Of a DNA stretch of 64,000 nucleotides, positions 40,046 through 48,903 are shown piece after piece (the first letter of the stretch is position 1; every line of letters starts with the position of its first letter). The stretch spans positions 2,842,137-2,906,136 of the forward strand of contig NZ_CP160797.1 in assembly GCF_040784915.1 (NCBI RefSeq), given 5' to 3'. A model generated the notes under the pieces. The model ran no database searches and had not been told where the DNA came from. It saw only the letters and a list, made by a program, of their open reading frames with translations. A program made the translations under genes and the position numbers. This DNA comes from Bacillus vallismortis. Lineage in GTDB: Bacteria; Bacillota; Bacilli; Bacillales; Bacillaceae.

Positions 40046-40783
40046 TTATTTCAGTTCTGGCAGAGAATCACCCAGCACTTCTTTTTGCTTGTCAATCAGT
40101 TCATGAATGCCTTTTTCCGCAAGACCGAGAAGACCGTTCAGATCATCCCGTGAAAAAGTCGCCTCTTCCCCGGTTCCCTGCAGCTCCACAAAGCGGCCGC
40201 CGCCTGTCATAATGACATTCATATCAACTTCAGCGGAAGAATCTTCTTCATAATTTAAATCTAACAAAATTCCCTGTTCCTTATCAATTCCGACAGAAAT
40301 CGCAGCAAGAAAATCAGTAATCGGATTTGCCTTGATCGTTCCCGCTTTGAGCAGCTTGCCAATCGCAATTGCCATGGCTAGAAATGCTCCTGTAATAGAA
40401 GCAGTTCTTGTTCCGCCATCAGCCTGAATGACATCGCAGTCAATCCAAATCGTACGTTCACCGAGCTTGTCTAAATCTACGACTGCCCGAAGCGCGCGGC
40501 CGATCAGGCGCTGGATCTCCATTGTTCTGCCGGTAACTTTCCCCTTAGAAGACTCTCTGATTGTTCTTTGGTTTGTTGCCCGCGGCAGCATGCTGTATTC
40601 AGCTGTAATCCAGCCTTTTCCCCCGCCCCGCAAAAACGGCGGCACGCGATCCTCAACAGACGCGTTGCAGATTACTTTTGTATTTCCCGCTGTTATTAGA
40701 ACAGAACCTTCCGGATGGCTGATAAAATCCAAATCAAATGTGATTGGACGCAGCTCATCATGTTGTCTTCCGTCATGTCTCAT
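40046..40783 (-). CDS. rph: Ribonuclease PH
   Basis: The 245-residue phosphorolytic 3'-5' exoribonuclease trims tRNA precursors. Motifs: RPITFDLDF at the N-terminus, [18 protein letters not shown], the phosphate-binding [33 protein letters not shown], and [20 protein letters not shown]. Start ATG follows GGAGG by 6 nt. It lies downstream of gerM after a weak terminator and next to ysnA. Confidence 0.97.
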   Translation of the reverse strand: MRHDGRQHDELRPITFDLDFISHPEGSVLITAGNTKVICNASVEDRVPPFLRGGGKGWITAEYSMLPRATNQRTIRESSKGKVTGRTMEIQRLIGRALRAVVDLDKLGERTIWIDCDVIQADGGTRTASITGAFLAMAIAIGKLLKAGTIKANPITDFLAAISVGIDKEQGILLDLNYEEDSSAEVDMNVIMTGGGRFVELQGTGEEATFSRDDLNGLLGLAEKGIHELIDKQKEVLGDSLPELK

Positions 40784-40834
40784 GTTTTACCTCCGATTGT
40801 ATGTACATAAACCATTTTTGTTCCGGAATTGAAT

Positions 40835-40873
40835 AAAGAAAGAGGCAGCCGGAACGCTAACCTCTTTCTTTCT
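40835..40873 (-). terminator. Candidate terminator after gerM
   Basis: Eleven-bp perfect arms AAAGAAAGAGG and CCTCTTTCTTT form a hairpin on the minus strand, but the following T tract is poor (ATTC), so read-through into rph is possible. Confidence 0.5.
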
Positions 40874-40893
40874 AGTATATCAAAAATTTCAAT

Positions 40894-41994
40894 TTAAAAA
40901 CTACCCGTATTCACTTGAGATGGTCTGGAGACCGGTTCAGTGAGCTTTTCGCCTTTTTCATTTACAAGCTCTGATTTCCCGTTTACTTTGACGGAAACGC
41001 TTTTTACATTCGGCTGCTCCGTTAACGTCAGCACAATGCTGTTCAGCACTTCTGAAGAAATCATTTTTGTCTTTTCATCAGCGCTGCCGAATATGGATTG
41101 ATTGAAATCTAACGTCACGCGTCCGTCTTTGATTTTCGGCTTACTGACCAGCTTTACGTCATCACTGAAATCTGTTAACAGCCCGCTCACTTTGCTTGGG
41201 CCTTTAGCCAATTCGTTGATCGCTGCAGAAATATCATCTTTTTCAGTATTGTCGATCCGTTTCGTCACAGGCACATAGTACTCACTGTCTTCGTTTTCCG
41301 CCAAATAATAAACGGTGAGCGGATGTGTTGCGGTAAGATCATTTACGCCCGATGTTTCCATATTAATCCCGTCTTTACGGCTTAAATCATCTGAGATCGG
41401 CGTGCCCCCTACAGGCATCTCCTTCAATTCATGGCCGTTTATTCTCAGCTTCACTTTATCTATCGAACTGAATTGCGTAAGCGTCCACGTCACGGATTGA
41501 ACAATTTTCTGTTCGTCTTCTTTCTTATAATTTTTAAATTCATTAGAGAAGTCGGCGATTGCAGTTCCATCTTTTTTGATGTCAACGTTAACGGTTGTGT
41601 CAGCCGGCAATACGGCTCTGAAGCCATTCGGAAGAATTTCTGACACAGGTCCGCCCTGAACGAGGTATTCAAGCGCCTGCTTGGCCGTGCCTTCACTTTT
41701 TGGAAGAGGCAGCGTTTGCGCAACGACATACCCGTTTTTATCAATGAGATAAAGCTCCCTCATGATTGTAGATGCGGCTTGATCCGCTTTGGCGGTATCG
41801 TTTTTTTCACTTTCTGTTTTTTCGGCTGCTGTTGTATTTGAATCGGCCCCCGCTTCATCGTTCACGTATGTAACGTCTTGAGGCGGATCAATTTCCTCGC
41901 CTGCCTTATCAGATTGAAACAAACCGCATCCGGATAAAAGCAGGGCAGAGGTGAGACAAGTGGCACCAATGACTGCAGGTCCTTTTTTCAGCAT
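40894..41994 (-). CDS. gerM: Sporulation and germination lipoprotein GerM
   Basis: The 366-residue lipoprotein has a signal peptide with lipobox LLLSGC (Cys23), an acidic Ser/Thr linker, and two GerMN domains (about 95-205 and 225-345; MRELYLIDKNGYVVAQT and LTVYYLAENEDSEYYVP). GerM is a component of the SpoIIIA-SpoIIQ channel complex during engulfment and is needed for germination. Start ATG follows GGAGGG by 6 nt. It is followed by rph. Confidence 0.95.
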   Translation of the reverse strand: MLKKGPAVIGATCLTSALLLSGCGLFQSDKAGEEIDPPQDVTYVNDEAGADSNTTAAEKTESEKNDTAKADQAASTIMRELYLIDKNGYVVAQTLPLPKSEGTAKQALEYLVQGGPVSEILPNGFRAVLPADTTVNVDIKKDGTAIADFSNEFKNYKKEDEQKIVQSVTWTLTQFSSIDKVKLRINGHELKEMPVGGTPISDDLSRKDGINMETSGVNDLTATHPLTVYYLAENEDSEYYVPVTKRIDNTEKDDISAAINELAKGPSKVSGLLTDFSDDVKLVSKPKIKDGRVTLDFNQSIFGSADEKTKMISSEVLNSIVLTLTEQPNVKSVSVKVNGKSELVNEKGEKLTEPVSRPSQVNTGSF

Positions 41995-42076
41995 ACTTTT
42001 CCCTCCTAAGGCTGTTTGTACTATTATGTATACGAGCCCTTATCAGGAAATAGACCGAAGAATTCCGGCAAAACAG

Positions 42077-42104
42077 AAAAAACCCGCAACATAACGTTGC
42101 GGGG
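42077..42104 (-). terminator. Intrinsic terminator after racE
   Basis: Arms CCCGCAAC and GTTGCGGG are followed by six T on the minus strand. Confidence 0.9.
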
Positions 42105-42109
42105 CAAAG

Positions 42110-42928
42110 CTATTTTCTAATCGGTTCTTGCAGTGAAGTGCATTCCACATGGCCCACCTCATGGCCAAACCAGTCATTTGCGATTTTCGCAAACTGATCA
42201 CGTGCTCCTGTTGTTAGGAACTGATGATCCGGAACAATCGGAGACTGGTTCAGCAGCCCTTTATATGAGAGAATCGTGCTGACTTCCCTTGCTGTTTCAT
42301 CGCCGGACGAAATAATGTTTACGTGCTCTCCCATATATCTCTGAATGGATTCTTTTAAAATAGGATAGTGGGTGCAGCCTAAAATCAGTGAATCAATCGA
42401 TGTGTCTTTTAACGGATACAGGGATGTTTTGACAATCTCGTCTGCTGTCTTGTCAAGAAACTTTCCGCTTTCTACAAAAGGCACAAGCAGCGGGCAGGCA
42501 AGGTTCTCAACCTTCAGGTCAGAATTTAATGCCAAAAGCGCCTCTTCGTACGCATTGCTCTTAATTGTATTCTCTGTGCCGATGACTCCGATATGCTGAT
42601 TTTCCGTCACTTTTATCGCTGCTCTCGCACCCGGCTGGATCACTCCGACCACTGGTATACCGACGCTTCGCTGGATGTCTTCCAATGCGATCGCTGTTGC
42701 TGTGTTGCAGGCGATCACGAGCATTTTAATGTGGTGGTTTTCGAGTAAATAATTCGTCAGCTCCCACGTATATTGAAGCACTTCTTCTTCAGGACGCGGC
42801 CCGTATGGACACCGTTTCGTATCCCCGACGTAGATAATATTTTCTTTTGGTAGCTGTCTCATGATTTCCTTTGCAACGGTTAAACCGCCAACCCCGGAAT
42901 CAATGACTCCTATTGGTTGCCCCAACAA
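42110..42928 (-). CDS. racE: Glutamate racemase
   Basis: The 272-residue enzyme makes D-glutamate for peptidoglycan and is essential in B. subtilis. Motifs: [13 protein letters not shown] at the N-terminus and the two catalytic cysteines in ACNTATA and LGCTHYPIL. Translation starts at one of two tandem TTG codons (42928 or 42925). It follows ysmB by 7 nt, so the two are likely cotranscribed. Confidence 0.96.
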   Translation of the reverse strand: MLGQPIGVIDSGVGGLTVAKEIMRQLPKENIIYVGDTKRCPYGPRPEEEVLQYTWELTNYLLENHHIKMLVIACNTATAIALEDIQRSVGIPVVGVIQPGARAAIKVTENQHIGVIGTENTIKSNAYEEALLALNSDLKVENLACPLLVPFVESGKFLDKTADEIVKTSLYPLKDTSIDSLILGCTHYPILKESIQRYMGEHVNIISSGDETAREVSTILSYKGLLNQSPIVPDHQFLTTGARDQFAKIANDWFGHEVGHVECTSLQEPIRK

Positions 42929-42935
42929 AATCGCC

Positions 42936-43376
42936 TCATTTTCTCTTCATTTCATGCTGCAGTTTCATCAATGATTTTTCGAAGATGGCTATTTCTTCAT
43001 CTGTAAACGTTTCGAACATATCACGCAGATATTCCTGCCTTTTTGTAATGACCTCTTGAATAATCCGTTCTCCTTCAGGCAGAAGATGTATCCGGACCAC
43101 ACGTCTGTCCGCCGGGTCCTTGACCCGCTCGACAAGCTCATTTTTTTGCATGCGGTCGATTAAATCCGTTGTCGTGCTGCATGCCAGATACATTTTGCCC
43201 GATAGTTCGCCGATTGTCATATCTCCTAGTTCATAAAGCCATTGCAGGCCGACAAATTGCGGCGGCGTAATTGCATATTGGTTAAGGATTTCTCGTCCTT
43301 TTTGCTTAATGATCGCGGCAATGTGGCGGAGTGACTTTTCAATATCCGCAACATGCTCCAAAGGTTTTGATGTCAT
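42936..43376 (-). CDS. ysmB: MarR-family transcriptional regulator YsmB
   Basis: The 146-residue protein has the winged-helix MarR fold: helix-turn-helix around [24 protein letters not shown] and the wing with the family motif [19 protein letters not shown]. The ligand and targets are unknown; direct linkage to racE raises the possibility of a cell-wall role. ATG 43376 follows GAGGG by about 8 nt; a five-codon extension upstream is possible. Confidence 0.9.
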   Translation of the reverse strand: MTSKPLEHVADIEKSLRHIAAIIKQKGREILNQYAITPPQFVGLQWLYELGDMTIGELSGKMYLACSTTTDLIDRMQKNELVERVKDPADRRVVRIHLLPEGERIIQEVITKRQEYLRDMFETFTDEEIAIFEKSLMKLQHEMKRK

Positions 43377-43520
43377 TTGTCCATCCCTCACTCAAGGATC
43401 TCTTACGCACAAAAGCGTTCCGTGTCTATTTTCCTTCTTTTTTGAAGAAAATGCAAGACTCGCGCGAGAGAATTAGAGGACTTTAGGCAAACAACATCAA
43501 ATAGCAAAAACTGTTTTAAG

Positions 43521-43567
43521 CTTTGCCATCCAAGTTTTGCATAGCATTCCAAATATGGTTTCAAACG
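43521..43567 (-). pseudogene. Decayed fragment of a gerE-like DNA-binding region
   Basis: These 47 bp match gerE 43678-43724 in the same orientation at 38 of 47 positions without gaps. In the frame matching gerE the minus strand reads V-stop-NHIWNAMQNLDGK against [15 protein letters not shown] in GerE, so a stop codon has replaced Arg44. The flanks do not align convincingly. It lies in the 248-bp gap between gerE and ysmB. It is best read as a relic of a partial tandem duplication. Confidence 0.7.
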
Positions 43568-43585
43568 TTCCAAACAAACAGCAAT

Positions 43586-43619
43586 AACCGGCTCCTTCCT
43601 GAAAAGAAGGAATACCGGC
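43586..43619 (-). terminator. Candidate terminator after gerE
   Basis: Nested arms CCGG/CCGG and CCTTC/GAAGG form a hairpin with an asymmetric internal loop on the minus strand. The T tract is weak (TTATTGC). Confidence 0.4.
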
Positions 43620-43624
43620 AAGGA

Positions 43625-43849
43625 TTAAAGCTCTAGCTCACCCATTCTAAGAAGCTCAACAACGGCTTGCGAACGCCCTTTCACACCCAATTTCTGCATG
43701 GCATTTGAAATATGGTTTCGAACGGTTTTCTCACTGATAAATAGCTCGCTTGCAATCTCCTTTGTTGTCTTATCTTGAACGAGCAATTCGAACACTTCTC
43801 TTTCTCTTTTCGTTAGCAGCGGCTTCGATTGAAATTCTTTCTCCTTCAA
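43625..43849 (-). CDS. gerE: GerE, LuxR-type regulator of late spore coat genes
   Basis: The 74-residue protein is a bare LuxR/FixJ helix-turn-helix domain ([39 protein letters not shown]). It activates or represses SigK-dependent mother-cell coat genes. It matches my recall of B. subtilis GerE residue for residue. Translation starts at TTG, 9 nt after GGAGGG. The promoter is of SigK type, and a decayed copy of its HTH segment lies downstream. Confidence 0.97.
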   Translation of the reverse strand: MKEKEFQSKPLLTKREREVFELLVQDKTTKEIASELFISEKTVRNHISNAMQKLGVKGRSQAVVELLRMGELEL

Positions 43850-43915
43850 GTATTGTAACCCTCCTTGCTAAGGTGAGAGCGAATCAGAAACGAATGGGTT
43901 TTGATATAGTCAAGA

Positions 43916-43943
43916 TATCTTATGTAAGAAGGGCACAGGAGGT
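43916..43943 (-). promoter_or_regulatory. SigK promoter of gerE
   Basis: The minus strand reads AC (43942-43943), 17 nt, then CATAAGATA (43916-43924), an exact match to the SigK pattern. It lies just downstream of the ysmA stop codon. Confidence 0.82.
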
Positions 43944-43964
43944 GACGTTTACAAGAGAATTAGT

Positions 43965-44408
43965 TTATGGTGTATGGAGGAGCGTTTCTTTCTCCTCATC
44001 CGTCCAGCTGACAGTCTTGCCGCTTTCCTTTGAAACTTGGACCATCACAACTGCTCCGGTGAAGCAGGGCTCGCCTTCCCGATTTTCTCCGAGATAATGC
44101 AAGGTAAGGGATGAGCTGCCGACGGCGCTTGTTTTCACATAGATACGCAGCTCTTCATAAGGCATGACTTGGCGCAGATAATCGCATTGCTGGCTTGCCA
44201 CGACCGTCATAGTCTGTTTGTTTTGATTCATCATATTCAGCTTTTTAAAATAAGAAATCCGCGCCTCCTCAAAGTATATAAAAGGCGTTACATTATTCAT
44301 ATGTCCAAACATGTCCGTCTCGGAAAATCGCACGGATACTTCATTAAAAAAAGAAAAGGACGTCTTCCATTGTTGAAACGGCATATCAATATAAGCGGGA
44401 AGCTTCAT
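43965..44408 (-). CDS. ysmA: Hotdog-fold acyl-CoA thioesterase YsmA
   Basis: The 147-residue protein belongs to the 4-hydroxybenzoyl-CoA thioesterase/YbgC family. The catalytic aspartate region is VRFSETDMFGHMNNV, followed by YFEEARISYFK. The substrate is not known. Start ATG follows AGGAG by 10 nt. It lies after sdhB, separated by the sdh terminator. Confidence 0.88.
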   Translation of the reverse strand: MKLPAYIDMPFQQWKTSFSFFNEVSVRFSETDMFGHMNNVTPFIYFEEARISYFKKLNMMNQNKQTMTVVASQQCDYLRQVMPYEELRIYVKTSAVGSSSLTLHYLGENREGEPCFTGAVVMVQVSKESGKTVSWTDEEKETLLHTP

Positions 44409-44426
44409 CTTTACTCATCTCCTTAT

Positions 44427-44460
44427 TAAAAAAACCTCTCCCATGCGGAAGAGGTTTTTT
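44427..44460 (-). terminator. Terminator of the sdhCAB operon
   Basis: Arms AAAACCTCTTCC and GGGAGAGGTTTT are followed by further T on the minus strand, directly after sdhB. Confidence 0.9.
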
Positions 44461-44464
44461 CTTC

Positions 44465-45226
44465 TTATACTCTGTCGCTTCCGAAGAAATTGCGGAACGC
44501 TTGTAAGTTTGTATCTCTATTTAAGGCTGCAATCGAAGTGGTGAGCGGGATGCCTTTCGGGCAAGATTGAACGCAGTTTTGCGAGTTGCCGCAATCTCCA
44601 AGGCCGCCTTCATCCATCAGTGCGTCTAACCGCTCAGATTTATTCATGGCGCCTGTCGGATGTGCGTTAAACAGGCGGACTTGAGACATCGGTGCCGGCC
44701 CCATGAACTTCGATTTGCTGTTCACATTCGGGCAGGCTTCGAGGCAGACGCCGCACGTCATGCATTTTGATAATTCATATGCCCATTGACGGCGTTTTTC
44801 CGGCATTCTCGGCCCCGGTCCCAAATCGTGCGTACCGTCAATCGGTATCCACGCTTTTACTTTTTTCAATGAATCAAACATTCTGCTCCGGTCAACCTGC
44901 AAATCACGCACGACCGGGAACGTTTTCATTGGTTTTAAGCGGATCGGCTGTTCAAGCTGGTCGATAAGCGCCGTACAAGACTGGCGCGGCTTTCCGTTTA
45001 TGACCATTGAACATGCGCCGCACACTTCTTCAAGACAGTTCATGTCCCATGTAACAGGGGTTGTCTTTTCACCTTTAACGTTAACCGGATTCCTGCGTAT
45101 TTCCATCAAAGCGGAAATGACGTTTAGGTTCGGGCGGTATGGAACCTCAAATTCTTCATCGTAAGGCGTGCTGTCGGTTGTATCTTGCCGTGTGATAATA
45201 AATCGTATGGTTTTTTGTTCACTCAT
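44465..45226 (-). CDS. sdhB: Succinate dehydrogenase, iron-sulfur subunit
   Basis: The 253-residue subunit transfers electrons from SdhA to the membrane anchor. A plant-type [2Fe-2S] domain (CLEEVCGACSMVINGKPRQSC) is followed by [4Fe-4S] and [3Fe-4S] cysteine motifs (CMTCGVCLEACPN and CVQSCPKGIP). Start ATG follows AAGGTGG, which lies in the 3' end of sdhA. Third gene of sdhCAB. Confidence 0.98.
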   Translation of the reverse strand: MSEQKTIRFIITRQDTTDSTPYDEEFEVPYRPNLNVISALMEIRRNPVNVKGEKTTPVTWDMNCLEEVCGACSMVINGKPRQSCTALIDQLEQPIRLKPMKTFPVVRDLQVDRSRMFDSLKKVKAWIPIDGTHDLGPGPRMPEKRRQWAYELSKCMTCGVCLEACPNVNSKSKFMGPAPMSQVRLFNAHPTGAMNKSERLDALMDEGGLGDCGNSQNCVQSCPKGIPLTTSIAALNRDTNLQAFRNFFGSDRV

Positions 45227-45228
45227 GA

Positions 45229-46989
45229 TTATTTCGCCACCTTCTTCTTCGAGTAATCCCGTTTCCGAGGCGTTATCAGTGATACATCGACATCCTGATA
45301 CTCAAATTCTGGCGCTTCATACGGGCTTACATGTTTAGCCATTGTTGTTTTGAGCCATTCATCATCATTACGTTCAGGATAATCCGGTTTATAATGGGCG
45401 CCCCTGCTTTCATTGCGGTTGTAAGCGCCAAGGGTAACCACCCTCGCAAGCTGAAGCATGTTCGAGAACTGGCGTGTGAACATCGCCCCCTGATTGCTCC
45501 ATTTTGTCGTATCATTGATGTTAATCTTTTTAAATCGCTCCATTAATTCCTGAATTTTGTCATCCGTTTTCAAAAGCTTATCGTTATGGCGGACAACCGT
45601 TACGTTTGCCGTCATCCACTCACCGAGCTCTTTGTGAAGGACATAGGCATTTTCGGTTCCGTCCATGCTCATAATGTCAGCCCATTTTTCTTCTTCTTTT
45701 TTGACGTGAGCGTCGAATAAAGAGGAAGACATGTCTTCTGCTGAAGATTCTAAGCCATTTACATATTTCACGGCATTCGGTCCGGCCACCATTCCCCCGT
45801 ATATCGCGGAGAGCAGGGAGTTCGCTCCCAAACGGTTGCCGCCGTGCATAGAGTAATCACATTCCCCAGCCGCAAACAGTCCCGGGATGTTTGTCATTTG
45901 ATTGTAATCCACCCATAAACCGCCCATTGAGTAATGAACCGCCGGGAAGATTTTCATTGGAAGCTTCCGCGGGTCATCTCCCATGAACTTCTCATAAATT
46001 TCAATGATGCCGCCGAGCTTAATGTCAAGCTCTTTGGGATCTTTATGGGACAGATCAAGATACACCATGTTTTCACCATTAATGCCGAGCTTCTGGTTGA
46101 CACACACATCAAATATTTCGCGTGTCGCTATATCACGCGGCACCAAGTTTCCGTAAGCTGGGTATTTTTCTTCCAGGAAATACCACGGTTTCCCGTCTTT
46201 ATATGTCCACACGCGTCCGCCTTCACCGCGCGCCGATTCACTCATCAGTCTTAGTTTGTCATCGCCCGGTATGGCTGTCGGGTGAATTTGAATGAATTCT
46301 CCGTTTGCATAATACGCTCCCTGCTGATAAACGATCGACGCAGCAGATCCTGTATTAATCATGGAGTTGGTCGATTTTCCAAAAATGATCCCCGGTCCGC
46401 CCGTCGCCATGATGACAGCGTCTGAACGGAAGGATTCAATTTGCATGTTTGTCAGGTTTTGCGCAACAATTCCGCGGCAGGTTCTGTCATCATCCAATAC
46501 AGCGCCAAGGAATTCCCAGCCTTCGTATTTTGTAACCAGACCCGCAACTTCGTATCTGCGCACTTGCTCGTCCAGTGCGTAAAGCAGCTGCTGTCCCGTT
46601 GTCGCACCCGCATAAGCTGTTCTGTGGTGCTGTGTACCCCCGAATCGGCGGAAATCCAGCAGGCCCTCAGGCGTCCGGTTAAACATGACGCCCATCCGGT
46701 CTAATAAGTGGATGATAGAAGGCGCTGCGTCACACATCGCTTTGACCGGCGGCTGGTTCGCAAGAAAGTCTCCCCCGTATACAGTGTCATCAAAATGCTC
46801 CCACGGAGAGTCGCCTTCCCCTTTTGTGTTGACCGCTCCGTTTATGCCGCCTTGCGCGCAAACCGAATGAGAACGTTTGACAGGAACGATGGAAAAAAGC
46901 TTAACCGCCATTCCTGATTCCGCTGCTTTAATTGTCGCCATGAGGCCGGCAAGACCCCCGCCGACTACGATAATGCTTGATTGACTCAT
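45229..46989 (-). CDS. sdhA: Succinate dehydrogenase, flavoprotein subunit
   Basis: The 586-residue subunit oxidises succinate to fumarate. The FAD-binding dinucleotide motif is VVGGGLAGLMA at the N-terminus; the flavin-attachment histidine lies in RSHSVCAQGG. Active-site regions include HPTAIPG, SESARGEGG and MHGGNRLGANSLL. Start ATG follows GAGGGG by 5 nt. It sits between sdhC and sdhB in the operon; complex II acts at the inner face of the membrane. Confidence 0.98.
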   Translation of the reverse strand: MSQSSIIVVGGGLAGLMATIKAAESGMAVKLFSIVPVKRSHSVCAQGGINGAVNTKGEGDSPWEHFDDTVYGGDFLANQPPVKAMCDAAPSIIHLLDRMGVMFNRTPEGLLDFRRFGGTQHHRTAYAGATTGQQLLYALDEQVRRYEVAGLVTKYEGWEFLGAVLDDDRTCRGIVAQNLTNMQIESFRSDAVIMATGGPGIIFGKSTNSMINTGSAASIVYQQGAYYANGEFIQIHPTAIPGDDKLRLMSESARGEGGRVWTYKDGKPWYFLEEKYPAYGNLVPRDIATREIFDVCVNQKLGINGENMVYLDLSHKDPKELDIKLGGIIEIYEKFMGDDPRKLPMKIFPAVHYSMGGLWVDYNQMTNIPGLFAAGECDYSMHGGNRLGANSLLSAIYGGMVAGPNAVKYVNGLESSAEDMSSSLFDAHVKKEEEKWADIMSMDGTENAYVLHKELGEWMTANVTVVRHNDKLLKTDDKIQELMERFKKININDTTKWSNQGAMFTRQFSNMLQLARVVTLGAYNRNESRGAHYKPDYPERNDDEWLKTTMAKHVSPYEAPEFEYQDVDVSLITPRKRDYSKKKVAK

Positions 46990-47022
46990 GATAGCCCCTC
47001 TCCCTCTAGTAATCTAGTACTC

Positions 47023-47631
47023 TTATACAAATGCGAAAATCGCTTTTAAGCCTACGTATGACAGTGCAACAAAAATAATCAGCGTAACGTATGTCGAAAT
47101 TCTTTGAGAACGAGGCGTTACCGTAATGCCCCATGTAACAGCGAAAGACCATAAACCGTTCGAGAAGTGGAAAATTGTTGATAAAACACCGACAATGTAG
47201 AAGCCAAGCATAGCCGGAGAGCTCAAAATATTCGCCATCATGTCGAAATTGACCTCAGCGCCCATTTGTGCTGCAATACGGGTTTCCCACACATGCCAAC
47301 TGACGAAAATGAGGGTGATGATACCGGTTACACGCTGCAGGACGAAGAGCCAATTTCTCATATAGCTGTATTGACCTGCGTTATTTTTTGCAGTAAACGC
47401 TATGTACACACCATAAACTGCATGATAAATTAATGGTAAGAAGATAATAAAAATTTCCAATGCATACCTGAAAGGCAGACTATCCATAAAATGAGCAGCA
47501 CTATTGAATGCTTCAGCGCCCCTTGCGGCAAACTGGTTGACGACTAAATGCTGAATGAGAAAGATGCCGACCGGTATGACGCCAAGCAAGGAATGCAATC
47601 TTCGAAAATAAAACTCTCTGTTCCCAGACAT
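47023..47631 (-). CDS. sdhC: Succinate dehydrogenase, cytochrome b558 membrane anchor
   Basis: The 202-residue subunit has five hydrophobic spans and binds two hemes b and menaquinone. Likely heme-ligand histidines occur in RLHSLLGVIPVG, LIQHLVVNQF, LIYHAVYGVYI and VSWHVWETR. Start ATG follows GGGGG by 7 nt. That G-rich ribosome site is the type of target paired by the C-rich loops of the iron-sparing sRNA FsrA. Confidence 0.97.
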   Translation of the reverse strand: MSGNREFYFRRLHSLLGVIPVGIFLIQHLVVNQFAARGAEAFNSAAHFMDSLPFRYALEIFIIFLPLIYHAVYGVYIAFTAKNNAGQYSYMRNWLFVLQRVTGIITLIFVSWHVWETRIAAQMGAEVNFDMMANILSSPAMLGFYIVGVLSTIFHFSNGLWSFAVTWGITVTPRSQRISTYVTLIIFVALSYVGLKAIFAFV

Positions 47632-47727
47632 TACTTTACCCCCTGTTTGATAAGTGCGAAATGTGCTAAATCTCTTCCCCCACTTCTTTCAATTGTAAGC
47701 ACTTTATTAAGATTTATTGACAATTTC

Positions 47728-47756
47728 ATTTTACTCCTCCCTCAAAAGGGCGTCAA
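47728..47756 (-). promoter_or_regulatory. SigA promoter of sdhCAB
   Basis: The minus strand reads TTGACG (47751-47756), 17 nt, then TAAAAT (47728-47733), giving a leader of about 90 nt. A cre-like sequence with two mismatches (ATGTACGCGTTTTCTT) lies just upstream of the -35. Confidence 0.8.
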
Positions 47757-47852
47757 GAAAACGCGTACATAAATTACAATTTTCCGAATTAATTAGTTGA
47801 TTTAAAAATTTTATTTTATCAATATATATTTCTCCCTTAATTTTTCATAAGA

Positions 47853-47873
47853 ATTACAGGATCATTCTGTAAT
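47853..47873. promoter_or_regulatory. Inverted repeat upstream of yslB
   Basis: ATTACAG and CTGTAAT flank a 7-bp spacer. It lies about 20 bp upstream of a TATAAT -10 (within GGGCTATAATATAC near 47893), so it would overlap the yslB promoter -35 region. No regulator is recognised for this sequence. Confidence 0.5.
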
Positions 47874-47923
47874 CCTCCCCCCTCTTTGGGCTATAATATA
47901 CGAAGGAGAGAGGGGAGACAGCT

Positions 47924-48370
47924 ATGAAGTCTAAATTTGAAGGATCTATTGACAATCTAAAAGAAATTGAAATGAACGCCTATGCCTACGAACTAATACG
48001 AGAGATCGTTCTCCCAGATATGCTTGGCCAAGATTACTCTTCCATGATGTATTGGGCAGGGAAACATCTCGCCCGTAAGTTTCCTCTTGAATCATGGGAG
48101 GAATTTCCGGCCTTCTTTGAAGAAGCGGGCTGGGGAACCCTCACTAACACAAGCGCTAAAAAACAGGAGCTTGAATTTGAACTTGAAGGGCCGATCATTT
48201 CCAACCGCCTTAAACATCAGAAAGAACCATGCTTTCAGCTTGAAGCTGGTTTTATCGCTGAACAAATTCAATTGATGAATGACCAGATTGCCGAATCATA
48301 TGAACAAGTGAAAAAGAGAGCCGATAAAGTGGTTCTGACTGTGAAATGGGATATGAAAGACCCTGTGTAA
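47924..48370 (+). CDS. yslB: YslB, DUF2507 family protein
   Basis: The 148-residue soluble protein of the DUF2507 family is found across Bacillales near sdh. Visible features are YAYELIREIVLPDMLG, a middle WGTLTN segment and a C-terminal stretch of alternating charge. No catalytic motif was recognised and function is unknown. Start ATG follows GAGGGGAG by 6 nt. It is transcribed divergently from sdhCAB and convergently with lysC. Confidence 0.88.
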   Translation: MKSKFEGSIDNLKEIEMNAYAYELIREIVLPDMLGQDYSSMMYWAGKHLARKFPLESWEEFPAFFEEAGWGTLTNTSAKKQELEFELEGPIISNRLKHQKEPCFQLEAGFIAEQIQLMNDQIAESYEQVKKRADKVVLTVKWDMKDPV

Positions 48371-48372
48371 CC

Positions 48373-48406
48373 AAAAAGGCGGTGACTGCATAGTCCCGCC
48401 TTTTTT
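48373..48406. terminator. Bidirectional terminator between yslB and lysC
   Basis: Arms AAAAAGGCGG and CCGCCTTTTTT, plus inner GACT/AGTC, end yslB on the plus strand. The A run on the other side gives a T tract for lysC on the minus strand. Confidence 0.88.
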
Positions 48407-48408
48407 GA

Positions 48409-48903
48409 TTACACAGCTGAAGGGTGTTTTGAAAGCTCAAATGCATCGTGCAGCGCTTCGACCGCTTTCACCATGTCATTTTCGCTTACGACTGTTGACA
48501 CTTTGATTTCAGATGTGCTAACCATCTTGATTAAAATGTTTTTTTCCGCCAGTACAGCAAACATTTCAGCCGCTACACCAGGATTTGATACCATACCTGA
48601 TCCGACAATGGATACTTTAGCCAGCTTGCTTTCTGTCTCGATTTTCTCAAATTCCAGCGCGCCTTTGTACTCTTCAAGCACCTCAACAGTCTGGTCCGCG
48701 TCTTCAGATTTAACAGAGAAGGAAATCCCGGCATCATGGTCTCCCGCCTGCGTTTGGATAATGATATCCACGTTAATATTTCTTTTGGCAAGCGTTGTAA
48801 AAATGGTAGACAAAGTGGTTAGGCCGCTTGTCAGCCCGTAGATTGTTACCCTTGTGATTTGATCTTCGAACGCAATGCCTCTGACAATTAAATTCTGCTC
48901 CAT
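48409..48903 (-). CDS. lysC: Aspartokinase II beta subunit from an internal start within lysC
   Basis: The ATG at 48903 begins MEQNLIVRGIAFEDQ. GAGGAGG lies 8 nt upstream, inside codons for EEES. The 164-residue product equals the two-ACT-domain regulatory region. In B. subtilis the alpha2-beta2 enzyme is known to arise from such in-phase overlapping translation. Confidence 0.85.
   Translation of the reverse strand: MEQNLIVRGIAFEDQITRVTIYGLTSGLTTLSTIFTTLAKRNINVDIIIQTQAGDHDAGISFSVKSEDADQTVEVLEEYKGALEFEKIETESKLAKVSIVGSGMVSNPGVAAEMFAVLAEKNILIKMVSTSEIKVSTVVSENDMVKAVEALHDAFELSKHPSAV

Noticed and set aside
43403-43621. 72-codon minus-strand ORF between ysmB and gerE
   Set aside because: It is in a different frame from the gerE-like relic, spans the candidate gerE terminator, and has no Shine-Dalgarno sequence. 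The gerE similarity explains the only patterned part.
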